From: Thermohalobaculum sp039033215 | GTDB taxonomy: Bacteria; Pseudomonadota; Alphaproteobacteria; Rhodobacterales; Rhodobacteraceae | DNA: 19,222 nucleotides | NCBI GenBank assembly: GCA_039033215.1 | Contig: JBCCDA010000087.1 | Location: 1 to 19,222 of the forward strand | Reading direction: 5' to 3' | Translations under genes and position numbers: made by a program | The notes under the pieces: model-generated | What the model was told of the DNA's origin: nothing | Databases searched by the model: none | Seen by the model: only the letters and a program-made list of their open reading frames with translations | Part shown: positions 7,105 to 14,875 of the stretch, piece by piece | Layout of the letters: each line of letters starts with the position of its first letter | Position numbering within the stretch: the first letter of the stretch is position 1

Positions 7105-8888
7105 TCGTTTGTCTGACCGGCTCTGCCGTGTCATTGGCCGAGACGATCGCCGCCGCGGTCGGCGGTACGGTCCATGGCCGCGACGGCCGGGTTGAGACGG
7201 CCGTTTCGTTTGGCGAGACGACGGCTCACATACGGGCCCTTTTCGCGGCAGGACATCCGGTGATCGGTCTTTGCGCCGCGGGGATTCTGATCCGATCCGT
7301 CGCCCCGCTCCTAAGCGACAAGCATGCCGAGCCACCTGTACTTGCGGTTGCCGAGAACGGCTCCGCCGTGGTTCCACTGCTCGGCGGCCACCACGGCGCG
7401 AACGATCTCGCACGGCAGATCGCGACCGCGATAGGCATCACAGCTTCAGTGACGACGGCAAGCGATCTCTCACTTGGGGTCGCACTGGATGCACCACCTC
7501 CAGGCTGGCGCCTTGACAGCCCAGAGTCAGTCGGCCCGGTAACGGCCGCACTTCTGTCGGGCCACTCATGCCGTGTTTCGAATGCGCCACCGTTCCTGAA
7601 CCCGTTGAAAGAGTTACCGAATGTTCTTGTCGATAGCACCGGTTCGGAGGGTGAAGCCGCGATCCTCACCGAGGACGGATGGACGCTGAAGTACCGGCGC
7701 ACCTCCCTCGCCGTGGGTGTCGGTTGTGCCCGCAACTGCGCGAGCGAGGAACTGGAAGCGCTCGTGCAACACGCTTTGAGCGACGTTGCAGTGAAAGGGC
7801 GTGCCGTTGCAGGCGTCTTCTCGCTCGACCTCAAGGCTGACGAGTCGGCAGTCCTTGATCTGGCACGGCGCCTGGATGTCCCGGCACGCTTCTTCTCCGC
7901 GGAGGAGCTGGAAGCGCAGGCGACGCGGCTGGCGAACCCTTCGGACGTGGTCTTTGCCGAAGTGGGCTGTCATGGCGTGGCCGAGGGAGCTGCCCTCGCC
8001 GCAGGTGGGCCGGACGCCCAACTCGTTGTTGAAAAACGCAAATCGGCCAATGCCACCGTTGCGATTGCCGACGCCTCGACACCGATCGTGAGCCTGGCTG
8101 GGCGCAAGCGCGGGCAAGTGGCCCTGATCGGGCTCGGACCGGGGCAAACGGCCTGGCGCACACCCGAGGCGTCCCAACTCATCGCGCAGGCCGACGAGCT
8201 GGTAGGCTATGGCTTCTACATCGACCTCATTGGCCCCCTCGCGAAAGGCAAACCGCGGGCGGATTTCCCATTGGGAGGGGAAGAAGACCGGTGCCGCTAT
8301 GCCCTGGAGCAAGCTGGCCAGGGCCGCGACATCGCGCTGATTTGTTCAGGCGATGCAGGGATTTACGCGATGGGCGCGCTTGTCTACGAATTGCTCGACC
8401 GGGGTGATCTGTCGGACGCCGCGCACCGTGTCGAGATCGTGACCGCCCCCGGGATCACCGCCATGCAGGCAGCCGCTGCGCGGATCGGCGCGCCAATGGG
8501 CCATGATTTCTGCGCGATCTCGCTCTCGGACCTGCTGACACCCCGAGCGGACATCGAACGCCGGGTCCAGGCTGCCGCGGACGGGGACTTCGTCGTTGCC
8601 TTCTACAATCCCGTCTCCCAGCGCCGCAGAGATCTTTTTGTGCAGTCAGTTCAAGTCCTTCAGAGCGCGCGGCCTGCCGAGACGCCTGTCGTTCTCGCCC
8701 GATCCCTTGGGCGACCGGACGAAGTGATCACGTTGAGACAAATTGATGAAGTTTCCGTTGATGAGGTCGACATGATGACCGTGGTGATCGTGGGTTCCAG
8801 CCAGTCCCGCATGGTCCGGGTCGGTGGCCGCGACCGGGTCTATACGCCGCGCGGCTACGCTGCCAAACACCAGGAGGCCGCCGAATGA
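7083..8888 (+). CDS. cobJ: CbiG-CobJ fusion: cobalt-precorrin-5A hydrolase + precorrin-3B C17-methyltransferase
   Basis: This 601-residue fusion carries two B12 enzymes. Residues ~1-335 are a full CbiG, with CAAGILIRSVAPLL at 64-77, ENGSAVVPLLGGHHGANDLA at 91-110, and the CobE-like C-terminal part beginning LAVGVGCARNCASEE at 209. CbiG opens the lactone of cobalt-precorrin-5A and releases acetaldehyde in the anaerobic route. Residues ~345-601 are CobJ/CbiH, with VALIGLGPGQTAWRTPEA, LICSGDAGIYAMGALVYEL, VTAPGITAMQAAAARIGAP, DFCAISLSDLLTP and VAFYNPVSQRR. CobJ methylates C17 and drives ring contraction. I chose the ATG at 7083 because it gives MAEPAPVVVCLTGSA, a natural CbiG N-terminus. It overlaps the cobI end by 22 bases and cobM by 4, so all three should be translationally coupled. 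Confidence 0.94.
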   Translation: MAEPAPVVVCLTGSAVSLAETIAAAVGGTVHGRDGRVETAVSFGETTAHIRALFAAGHPVIGLCAAGILIRSVAPLLSDKHAEPPVLAVAENGSAVVPLLGGHHGANDLARQIATAIGITASVTTASDLSLGVALDAPPPGWRLDSPESVGPVTAALLSGHSCRVSNAPPFLNPLKELPNVLVDSTGSEGEAAILTEDGWTLKYRRTSLAVGVGCARNCASEELEALVQHALSDVAVKGRAVAGVFSLDLKADESAVLDLARRLDVPARFFSAEELEAQATRLANPSDVVFAEVGCHGVAEGAALAAGGPDAQLVVEKRKSANATVAIADASTPIVSLAGRKRGQVALIGLGPGQTAWRTPEASQLIAQADELVGYGFYIDLIGPLAKGKPRADFPLGGEEDRCRYALEQAGQGRDIALICSGDAGIYAMGALVYELLDRGDLSDAAHRVEIVTAPGITAMQAAAARIGAPMGHDFCAISLSDLLTPRADIERRVQAAADGDFVVAFYNPVSQRRRDLFVQSVQVLQSARPAETPVVLARSLGRPDEVITLRQIDEVSVDEVDMMTVVIVGSSQSRMVRVGGRDRVYTPRGYAAKHQEAAE

Positions 8889-9649
8889 CCGTCTACTTCA
8901 TCGGCGCGGGACCAGGCGATCCGGACCTGATTACCGTCAAGGGACTTCGCCTCATAAGCAATTGTCCTGTCTGCCTTTTCGCGGGCTCTCTGGTCCCAGA
9001 GCAGATCGTTGAAGCAGCGCCCGAGGACGCCCTGGTTCGCGATACCGCCCCGATGGTGCTGGACGATATCGTCGCCGTCATGGCCGAGGCGACGGCCCGC
9101 GGCCAGGACGTCGCGCGGGTCCATTCGGGGGATCCGTCCCTCTACGGCGCGATCGCCGAGCAGATCCGTCGACTCCAGCACCTTGATATTCCTTATGAAA
9201 TCGTGCCGGGCGTTCCCGCCTACGCGGCGGCCGCAGCGGCCCTGGGCCGGGAGCTCACGATTCCCGAAGTCGCCCAGACGGTGATCCTGACGCGGACTGC
9301 AATGAAGTCCTCGGCGATGCCCGAGGGCGAGGATCTGGACACGCTCGGCCGGACGGGCGCCACACTCGCCATCCATCTGTCCATCCGTAACCTGTTGGAA
9401 ATAGAGCGAAAACTGACACCGCACTATGGTGCCGACTGCCCCGTGGTCGTGGCGTACCGGGTCGGCTGGCCGGACCAGAAATTCGTGCACGGGACACTCT
9501 CGACCATCCGCGACCGCGTCAGGGCGGAAAAAATCACCCGAACGGCGCTGATTTTGCTCGGTCCAGCGCTGTCGGAGGCCAATTTTCGCGATTCCGCGCT
9601 CTATGACGGGGCTCACCCGCATATTCTGCGCCCCCAGCGCACCGCCTGA
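8885..9649 (+). CDS. cobM: Precorrin-4 C11-methyltransferase CobM/CbiF
   Basis: This 254-residue tetrapyrrole methylase methylates C11 of (cobalt-)precorrin-4. Signatures are VYFIGAGPGDPDLITVKG at the N-terminus, CLFAGSLVP at about residues 35-43, RVHSGDPSLYGAIAEQ, EIVPGVPAYAAAAAALG and LTRTAMKSSAMPEGE. The 'AGSLVP' and 'SSxMP' elements separate this family from other methylases. The start overlaps the cbiG-cobJ stop as ATGA at 8885. It is the last gene of the long plus-strand operon. The 105 bases that follow carry the repeat array and no clear terminator. Confidence 0.95.
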   Translation: MTVYFIGAGPGDPDLITVKGLRLISNCPVCLFAGSLVPEQIVEAAPEDALVRDTAPMVLDDIVAVMAEATARGQDVARVHSGDPSLYGAIAEQIRRLQHLDIPYEIVPGVPAYAAAAAALGRELTIPEVAQTVILTRTAMKSSAMPEGEDLDTLGRTGATLAIHLSIRNLLEIERKLTPHYGADCPVVVAYRVGWPDQKFVHGTLSTIRDRVRAEKITRTALILLGPALSEANFRDSALYDGAHPHILRPQRTA

Positions 9650-9676
9650 CGTCCGCGTTGGCGCTGGGATTCAACC

Positions 9677-9728
9677 CGTATTGCAGGCGTATTGCATCCG
9701 TATTGCAGCCGTATTGCTCGCGTATTGC
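9677..9728. repeat. Five direct repeats of CGTATTGC at exact 11-bp period
   Basis: Perfect CGTATTGC octamers start at 9677, 9688, 9699, 9710 and 9721, each separated by 3 variable bases (AGG, ATC, AGC, TCG). A decayed sixth unit may follow at about 9732 (TGTATGTA). The period is 11 bp, so every copy lies on about the same face of the helix. The period is not a multiple of three, which argues against a coding origin. The array lies in the 105-base gap between convergent genes (cobM and the Sel1-repeat gene). Function unknown. Confidence 0.85.
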
Positions 9729-9730
9729 AA

Positions 9731-9742
9731 CTGTATGTACAG
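9731..9742. promoter_or_regulatory. CTGTATGTACAG palindrome beside the repeat array
   Basis: Two 5-base arms (CTGTA/TACAG) flank a TG centre, directly after the last CGTATTGC unit. It is too short for a terminator stem and has no T-tract. A protein-binding site linked to the array is possible but unproven. Confidence 0.3.
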
Positions 9743-9754
9743 AAAGTCGGCAGG

Positions 9755-11293
9755 TTAACGGGCGGGGGCCGTATCGCCAGCCGGGGTGCCAAGCGGTTCA
9801 ACGTGCTCGCAGGCGTCCGCGTTCCCCATCGCACAGGCCCGGCGCAACAGAGCGCGCGTGAATTCCCGCTCTCGGGCAACAACGGCAGGATCAGGCGGAC
9901 CACGGAACATCAATTGCGCGAGGCTACGACAGCTTGGACCGTAACCGCGGCCGCACGCCCGCTCGTAGTAGCTGAGCGCCACCTCCCGATCCTTGCCAAC
10001 GCCGATGCCTTTCTCGTAGTGCCTGCCCAACCCTGCGCAGGCGGGCGCATGGTTGCGGTCACACGACCGCTCGAGAAGCCTCAGAACGTACGCCAGATCC
10101 TGCCCGACGGCGCCACCGGCTGCCCGCAGGAGGGCAAGCCGCGTGCAACCTGCTGAATGCCCTGCATCGCAAGACCGGCGGTAGAGCAGCGACGCCTTCC
10201 CCACACCTTGCCCGACACCGAGCCCATGCTCGTACATGAACCCAAGCATCGCGCAGGCATAGGCATCCCCCGCCCCACAGGCCAAATCGGCCATCTCCGC
10301 GGCGGCGCGGCGGCCCACCCCCGCCTGCGGAAATCCAAGGTTCACGCACTGTTCCATAAAGAGGCCGTCGCAAGCCGAGAGGGTTGGCAGGACAAGATCC
10401 AGCTTCGTGCGTTCCGCCTCGGTCAGCCCGGCAACGCTGAGACACACCTCGCCCTTGAAGACGGTGCACAGGGCGCGGTCGGCGGCGGAAAGGCCCTCGG
10501 CGTCCTTGGCAAGGGGTACGGAGGCCGCGAGCGCTCCGGCGAAGGTGACCGCGCCGGTCACGAGGGAGAGGATGCGGACGGGCTGGCCCTCGACATCCAG
10601 CCACTCGGCCAGGCGCAAACGTTTCACCAACCGCAAGACCCAGGTCGACAGGATGTATCCCCAGGTCCAGACGCTGGTCAGAAACGTCGAATAGAAGAGC
10701 ACCGAGAAGATCGAGAAGACGCCCAGGATCTCGGCGAAGCTGTTGATCTCGCCCTCGTGGAACGGCGTGTGCACATAGGCGAGGATCGCAAGCCAGATGA
10801 TCGCAGCCGAGATCACGAGGTCCGCCGCTAGGACCAGTGCCTGCGCCCACCAGCTCCGGATGCGGGGCATCAAGCCGAGCAGCCACCGCGTCTCGAGGAG
10901 CGAGATGTAGTCGGCCAGAACGTTCACCGCGAGCGCGAGGATCAGGACGGCGCCCAGGGAAAACTCCTTTTCCAGCCGAATGCCGATCGCGCCAGCCTCG
11001 CCCATCAGGAGCCAGATCAACGTGACGGCGATCAGCGAGGCTATGGCCGAGCGCAGGAAGCAAGTCAGCGAGAGGTGGCGCACGCCGAAGACCGAATCGA
11101 ACAGTGCGATGAAGCTACGCGCCCAGCTCCGTTCCTCATGCGTGCCCATGAGCCAGAGGGCGATGTTGTCCTTCAGGGGTTTGGCAAGCAGGCCTGCCAG
11201 GAGGGTGAGCGCGGACATCGAGGCGGCCAGGCCCGCGGCCCAACCCCAATTGGTCTGGAAGAAAGCGCTGAGCGTCTGAAAATCGAGTTGCAT
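9755..11293 (-). CDS. Polytopic membrane protein with C-terminal Cys-paired Sel1-like repeats
   Basis: I recognise the architecture of this 512-residue protein but not its function. About six hydrophobic helices occupy residues ~17-36, 80-97, 113-131, 150-174, 190-219 and 240-260. The C-terminal half carries Sel1-like repeats with a CX7C pair in each: Cys339/347, 375/383, 411/419, 447/455 (36-residue period) and 487/495. Two more CX7C pairs (276/284, 308/316) precede the clear repeats. Such paired cysteines form disulfides in HcpA/HcpC-type proteins, which suggests the repeat half lies in the periplasm. I prefer the ATG at 11293 (MQLDFQTLS), preceded by a GGGGGCC run; an ATG at 11320 would add nine residues. 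It lies 59 bases behind cobB on the same strand and may share its transcript. No part links it to B12. Confidence 0.85.
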   Translation of the reverse strand: MQLDFQTLSAFFQTNWGWAAGLAASMSALTLLAGLLAKPLKDNIALWLMGTHEERSWARSFIALFDSVFGVRHLSLTCFLRSAIASLIAVTLIWLLMGEAGAIGIRLEKEFSLGAVLILALAVNVLADYISLLETRWLLGLMPRIRSWWAQALVLAADLVISAAIIWLAILAYVHTPFHEGEINSFAEILGVFSIFSVLFYSTFLTSVWTWGYILSTWVLRLVKRLRLAEWLDVEGQPVRILSLVTGAVTFAGALAASVPLAKDAEGLSAADRALCTVFKGEVCLSVAGLTEAERTKLDLVLPTLSACDGLFMEQCVNLGFPQAGVGRRAAAEMADLACGAGDAYACAMLGFMYEHGLGVGQGVGKASLLYRRSCDAGHSAGCTRLALLRAAGGAVGQDLAYVLRLLERSCDRNHAPACAGLGRHYEKGIGVGKDREVALSYYERACGRGYGPSCRSLAQLMFRGPPDPAVVAREREFTRALLRRACAMGNADACEHVEPLGTPAGDTAPAR

Positions 11294-11352
11294 GTGGCGG
11301 CGGCCCCCGTTCGCAGGCATTTTGCCACGGATAGCCCGATGGAACCAACGTC

Positions 11353-12678
11353 TCAGGCGGGGCAGATCACATGCGCGAAGGACCCCATGACGCTACCAGC
11401 ACGCAAACCCATAGGGTCGAGATCAGCGCCCTCGGCGTCGGCGGCCTGAAAGAGCGGCGTGCCGTCGGCACGCAGTGTCGTCGCATAGTGGAACTCGTGC
11501 GCGGCGAGCGCCCCGCCCAGCGGCGGCGGCCCGCCATCCAACCGACGATATCCGAGATGGAGCCGCCTTGCCTCGAAGCTTGTCTCCAGCGCCAGGAGCC
11601 CTGCCATGGCGTGGCGCCCGCCGTCTGCGTCGACAAGCCCTGTGCCCAGGATCATGTAGCCCCCGCACTCGCCATAGATCAGGCACCCCCGATCTACCGC
11701 ATCCCGAAGTCCCGTCAGAAAGCCCCCTGCCGCCGCCAGACGCCCGGCGTGCAGCTCGGGATAGCCTCCCGGGAGCCAGATTGCATCCACTGCAGGATCA
11801 GGCGCGTCGTCGTCGAGCGGTGAGAATGGAATGATCTCGGCGCCCGCAGCATGCCAGTCGTCCAAGATGTGCGGATAGGCGAACGAAAACGCGATGTCCC
11901 GCGCAACAGCGATGCGCTGCCCGAGCGGGGGGATCCTCTTCGCACCATCGCCACGCAAAACAGGCTGGGCCAGCGCCCGGATCGTGTCGAGATCGCACCC
12001 CGCCGTGACGGCATCCGCCGCGTGCTCCATGAAGCTGTCGAGATCCGCGCGCTCGGACGCTTGCACAAGGCCGAGGTGACGGGACGGCAGGGCGAGCGAC
12101 GGATCGCGCCGGAGCACCCCGACCACCGGGCATACGGTCTCGACCGATCGGCGAAGCATCGCTTCGTGCCGGGCCGAACCGACGCGGTTGAGGATCACAC
12201 CGGCGATCCGCACGTCCGACGCCCAGGCAGCCATGCCGGCCACTACCGCCCCCGCGGACTGCGCCGTCTTGGCCCCGTCGATGACCATAAGCACCGGCAA
12301 GCCCAACGCACGGGCAACACCGGCACTGGCGCCTTGTCCTTCACGGTCAGAACCGCACGCGCCGTCGAAGAGGCCCATCGCCCCCTCGACGAGGACCAGA
12401 TCCCCGACCGGTGCCCGCGCCCTGAGATCGCCCAAAGACATCGCCCAGGCGTCCAGCGTGACCGAGGATCGACCACACGCAGCGGCATGAAAGGCCGGGT
12501 CGATGTAGTCGGGACCGGCTTTCGCGGGGGCCACATCGAGCCCCCGGCGGGCTAACGCCCGCAACAGGCCAAGTGTGACGGTGGTCTTGCCCTGACCGGA
12601 GGCCGGCGCCGAGATCAGCAACCCACGCGCAGTGCCGCCTGCGCCCGCGGGCGGGTGGGTGGAGGGCGGAGGCGGCAC
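11353..12678 (-). CDS. cobB: Cobyrinate (hydrogenobyrinate) a,c-diamide synthase CobB/CbiA
   Basis: This ATP- and glutamine-dependent enzyme amidates the a and c side chains of (hydrogeno)cobyrinate. At 441 residues it has the expected order: a P-loop SAPASGQGKTT (23-33), the KAGPDYIDPAFH motif, then a class-I-like glutamine amidotransferase domain with the nucleophile Cys338 in YGECGGYM, His394 in AHEFHY and His436 in GSFAHV. The start is uncertain. A GTG at 12678 gives a Pro-rich leader of about 18 residues before the conserved RGLLISAPASG, has no clear Shine-Dalgarno sequence, and lies in one arm of a perfect 13-bp hairpin. A TTG at codon 20 is an alternative. It follows cobA by 21 bases on the same strand. 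Confidence 0.95.
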   Translation of the reverse strand: MPPPPSTHPPAGAGGTARGLLISAPASGQGKTTVTLGLLRALARRGLDVAPAKAGPDYIDPAFHAAACGRSSVTLDAWAMSLGDLRARAPVGDLVLVEGAMGLFDGACGSDREGQGASAGVARALGLPVLMVIDGAKTAQSAGAVVAGMAAWASDVRIAGVILNRVGSARHEAMLRRSVETVCPVVGVLRRDPSLALPSRHLGLVQASERADLDSFMEHAADAVTAGCDLDTIRALAQPVLRGDGAKRIPPLGQRIAVARDIAFSFAYPHILDDWHAAGAEIIPFSPLDDDAPDPAVDAIWLPGGYPELHAGRLAAAGGFLTGLRDAVDRGCLIYGECGGYMILGTGLVDADGGRHAMAGLLALETSFEARRLHLGYRRLDGGPPPLGGALAAHEFHYATTLRADGTPLFQAADAEGADLDPMGLRAGSVMGSFAHVICPA

Positions 12679-12682
12679 TGCG
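12628..12682 (-). promoter_or_regulatory. 13-bp perfect inverted repeat burying the cobB start codon
   Basis: The arms are CGCAGTGCCGCCT (12628-12640 on the plus strand) and AGGCGGCACTGCG (12670-12682), separated by 29 bases. In the cobB mRNA the 5' arm contains the GTG start (12678-12676), so the start codon would be inside a strong GC-rich stem. A run of six A on the plus strand (12683-12688) flanks it. This puts U's before, not after, the stem in the minus-strand transcript, so it is not an intrinsic terminator for either strand. Confidence 0.6.
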
Positions 12683-12699
12683 AAAAAACGCGACCGGCG

Positions 12700-13554
12700 T
12701 CAGCCGGTCTCCGCCTGATGGCGCGCGCCCAGCGGATCGAGGTTCCGCGGCGGCTCTCCCGCGATCTGCCCCACCCAATCCAGCACCTGGCGCATGCGCA
12801 CGACCTCGCCGATCACGACAAGCGCCGGTGGTTCAATGCCCGCCGCGGCCACATCCGCCACGGCACGACCCAGAGTCGTCTCCACAACCCGTTGGCGCTG
12901 GGTCGAGGCATTCGAGACCACCGCCACCGGCTCATCGGGCGACCGACCACCTCCGATCAGCGCGGCCGAGATCTTCGGCAGCGTCTTCATCGCCATGTAG
13001 CAAACGATCACCGGGGCCGATCGTGCCAACCCCTCCCAGTCAATGCCACCCGGGGCGTCACCAGTCTGATCATGACCGGTCAGGAAGGTCACCGCCTGGT
13101 TCACATCACGGTGGGTGACCGGAATGCCCGCATAGGCCAGCCCTCCGATCCCCGCGGAGATTCCCGGGACAATTCTGATCGGGATCCCGGCGGCCACAAG
13201 CGTCTGCGCTTCCTCGCCGCCGCGCCCGAAGACGAACGGGTCCCCGCCCTTCAGCCTCAGCACCCGCTTGCCGGCCCGCGCGAGCTCGACAAGACGCAAC
13301 GAGATATCGCGCTGCTTGGGTGACGGCTTGCCGCCACGTTTACCGGCATATTCGATCTCGGCGCCAGGGCGGGCCCAATCAAGGATCGCCGGCTCGACAA
13401 GGGCGTCGTAGACGACGACATCCGCCTGAGCGAGCGCGTTGACGCCGTGCAATGTCATCAACCCCGGATCGCCAGGTCCTGCCCCCACAAGCCAAACCCA
13501 CCCGGGCATCAGCTCGGGAAGCGGGGTCGTCGGTGGGGTGAACTGCGAACTCAT
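12700..13554 (-). CDS. cobA: Uroporphyrinogen-III C-methyltransferase (SUMT) CobA
   Basis: This enzyme methylates uroporphyrinogen III at C2 and C7 to give precorrin-2, the branch into B12 and siroheme. The 284-residue protein has the SUMT set: VWLVGAGPGDPGLMTLHG at about 19-36, VVYDALV, EYAGKRGGKPSPKQ, VLRLKGGDPFVFGRGGEEA, IVPGISAGIGGLAYAGIP and HDQTG. It lacks the CysG Rossmann part, so precorrin-2 oxidation to sirohydrochlorin for CbiX must come from another gene. The ATG at 13554 heads the minus-strand cobA-cobB unit and is divergent from cbiD. The 202-base gap between them (13555-13756) should hold both promoters; I saw no riboswitch core there. Confidence 0.95.
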   Translation of the reverse strand: MSSQFTPPTTPLPELMPGWVWLVGAGPGDPGLMTLHGVNALAQADVVVYDALVEPAILDWARPGAEIEYAGKRGGKPSPKQRDISLRLVELARAGKRVLRLKGGDPFVFGRGGEEAQTLVAAGIPIRIVPGISAGIGGLAYAGIPVTHRDVNQAVTFLTGHDQTGDAPGGIDWEGLARSAPVIVCYMAMKTLPKISAALIGGGRSPDEPVAVVSNASTQRQRVVETTLGRAVADVAAAGIEPPALVVIGEVVRMRQVLDWVGQIAGEPPRNLDPLGARHQAETG

Positions 13555-13756
13555 CTGAAAACCATAGGCCAGCGGACCGCGCGCCGGAAGCCCGATTGCG
13601 CCAAATTGTTGTCAGTGACCGACCGAGCTCCCAACCCACCCCGCATCACGGCGCACTTGAGACGCGGCCAAACGGATGCAAAGGTCGTCGCAGAAGCGGC
13701 GCGGCATCGAGCAGAGCTTCCTGTAGGCGCGCCAGACAAGAAACCTCGGAGCCCGA

Positions 13757-14875
13757 ATGTCCGGAGGCAGAGACAGGACGAGCAGAGCAAATGTGGGCGC
13801 CACGGGCCTTGAGAGCAAGGACCGGGTGCTACGGAGCGGCTGGACGACCGGTGCTTGCGCCACGGCGGCCGCGCGGGCGGCAGCGATCGGACTGGCCACT
13901 GGCGTTGTACCTGAACGCGTCACCGTTACCCTGCCCAGAGGTGAGACCCCAGACTTCGCCATCGAGGACTCGACCCTCACCGAGACCTATGCCGAAGCCG
14001 CGATCCGGAAGGACGCGGGCGATGATCCAGATGTAACCCATCAGGCCCTGATCAGGGTGCGCGTGGCGTCCGCGCCACCCGGCAACGGGGTGAGGTTCCA
14101 CGCCGGCGACGGAGTTGGTGTGGTGACGAAACCCGGTCTTCCGATCCCACCGGGTGAGCCCGCGATCAACCCGGTTCCACGCCAGATGATATCGGGGGCG
14201 TTGCGCGACGTTGCGCGTGACCATGCGCTCGCTCCGGATTTCGACGTCACGGTTTCCGTCCCTGGCGGCGCAGATCTTGCGCGGCAGACCTGGAACCCGC
14301 GGCTTGGAATCGAGGGCGGCATCTCGATACTGGGGACCACCGGGATCGTGCGTCCGTTCTCCTGCGCGGCCTGGATCGCCTCGATCCACCGTGGCATTGA
14401 CGTGGCACGGGCGACAGGTCATCCGCATGTTCTTGGCGCGACGGGCGCCACATCCGAGGCAACCGCTCGCGCGCTCTTCGAGCTGCCCGAGACGGCCTGT
14501 CTCGACATGGGTGATTTCGCCGGAGGCCTTTTGAAGTACTTGCGGACACATCCGATCCCCCGGCTGACGATCGCTGGCGGCATTGGCAAGATGACGAAAC
14601 TCGGCCAAGGGGCCCTGGACCTGCATTCGGGCCGCTCGCAGGTGGATTTCACGCGGCTAGCGGACATGGCAGCGACGTCAGGAGCCAACCGGGCAGCGGT
14701 CGCCTCGGCGAACACCGCACTGGAGGCGCTGGGGCATGTGCCGGAACTGGGGCCGGCCGTGGCCAAAGCCGCCCTCACGACCGTCCGTACAACTTTGCGC
14801 GACGCGCCTGTGGACGTTGACACGCTTGTCATCGACCGGTCCGGAGCGGTCGTAGGACGGGCTTCAGCCTCATGA
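13757..14875 (+). CDS. cbiD: Cobalt-precorrin-5B C1-methyltransferase CbiD
   Basis: This 372-residue enzyme adds the C1 methyl group in the early-cobalt (anaerobic) route, the step done by CobF in the aerobic route. Signatures are LRSGWTTGACATAAARAA at about residues 25-42, GDGVGVVTKPGLPIPPGEPAINPVPRQMI, and ISILGTTGIVRPFS in the middle, and GDFAGGLLKY and IAGGIGKMTKLGQG towards the C-terminus. The ATG at 13757 is preceded by CGGAG. It leaves an unusual polar leader of about 24 residues before the conserved core, so a later start is possible. It is coupled to cobK by an ATGA overlap. Confidence 0.94.
   Translation: MSGGRDRTSRANVGATGLESKDRVLRSGWTTGACATAAARAAAIGLATGVVPERVTVTLPRGETPDFAIEDSTLTETYAEAAIRKDAGDDPDVTHQALIRVRVASAPPGNGVRFHAGDGVGVVTKPGLPIPPGEPAINPVPRQMISGALRDVARDHALAPDFDVTVSVPGGADLARQTWNPRLGIEGGISILGTTGIVRPFSCAAWIASIHRGIDVARATGHPHVLGATGATSEATARALFELPETACLDMGDFAGGLLKYLRTHPIPRLTIAGGIGKMTKLGQGALDLHSGRSQVDFTRLADMAATSGANRAAVASANTALEALGHVPELGPAVAKAALTTVRTTLRDAPVDVDTLVIDRSGAVVGRASAS

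Noticed and set aside
9677..9742. CRISPR array or LexA box
   Set aside because: The repeats are 8 bp with 3-bp spacers, far too short for CRISPR. CTGTATGTACAG has only 6 bases between CTG and CAG, not the 10 of an E. coli-type LexA box.
9613..9903. Minus-strand ORF reading through the 11-bp repeats (Cys-Asn-Thr-rich peptide)
   Set aside because: It overlaps the 3' ends of both flanking genes, and the 11-bp period shifts frame at each unit, so the peptide is a by-product of the repeat.
12628..12688. Rho-independent terminator between cobA and cobB
   Set aside because: The stem is strong but the homopolymer run is A on the plus strand and lies upstream of the stem in the minus-strand transcript, so no U-tract follows the hairpin in either direction.
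13555..13756. Cobalamin riboswitch in the cobA/cbiD divergent gap
   Set aside because: No B12 box or core motif on either strand. The gap shows no clear promoter or structure by eye.
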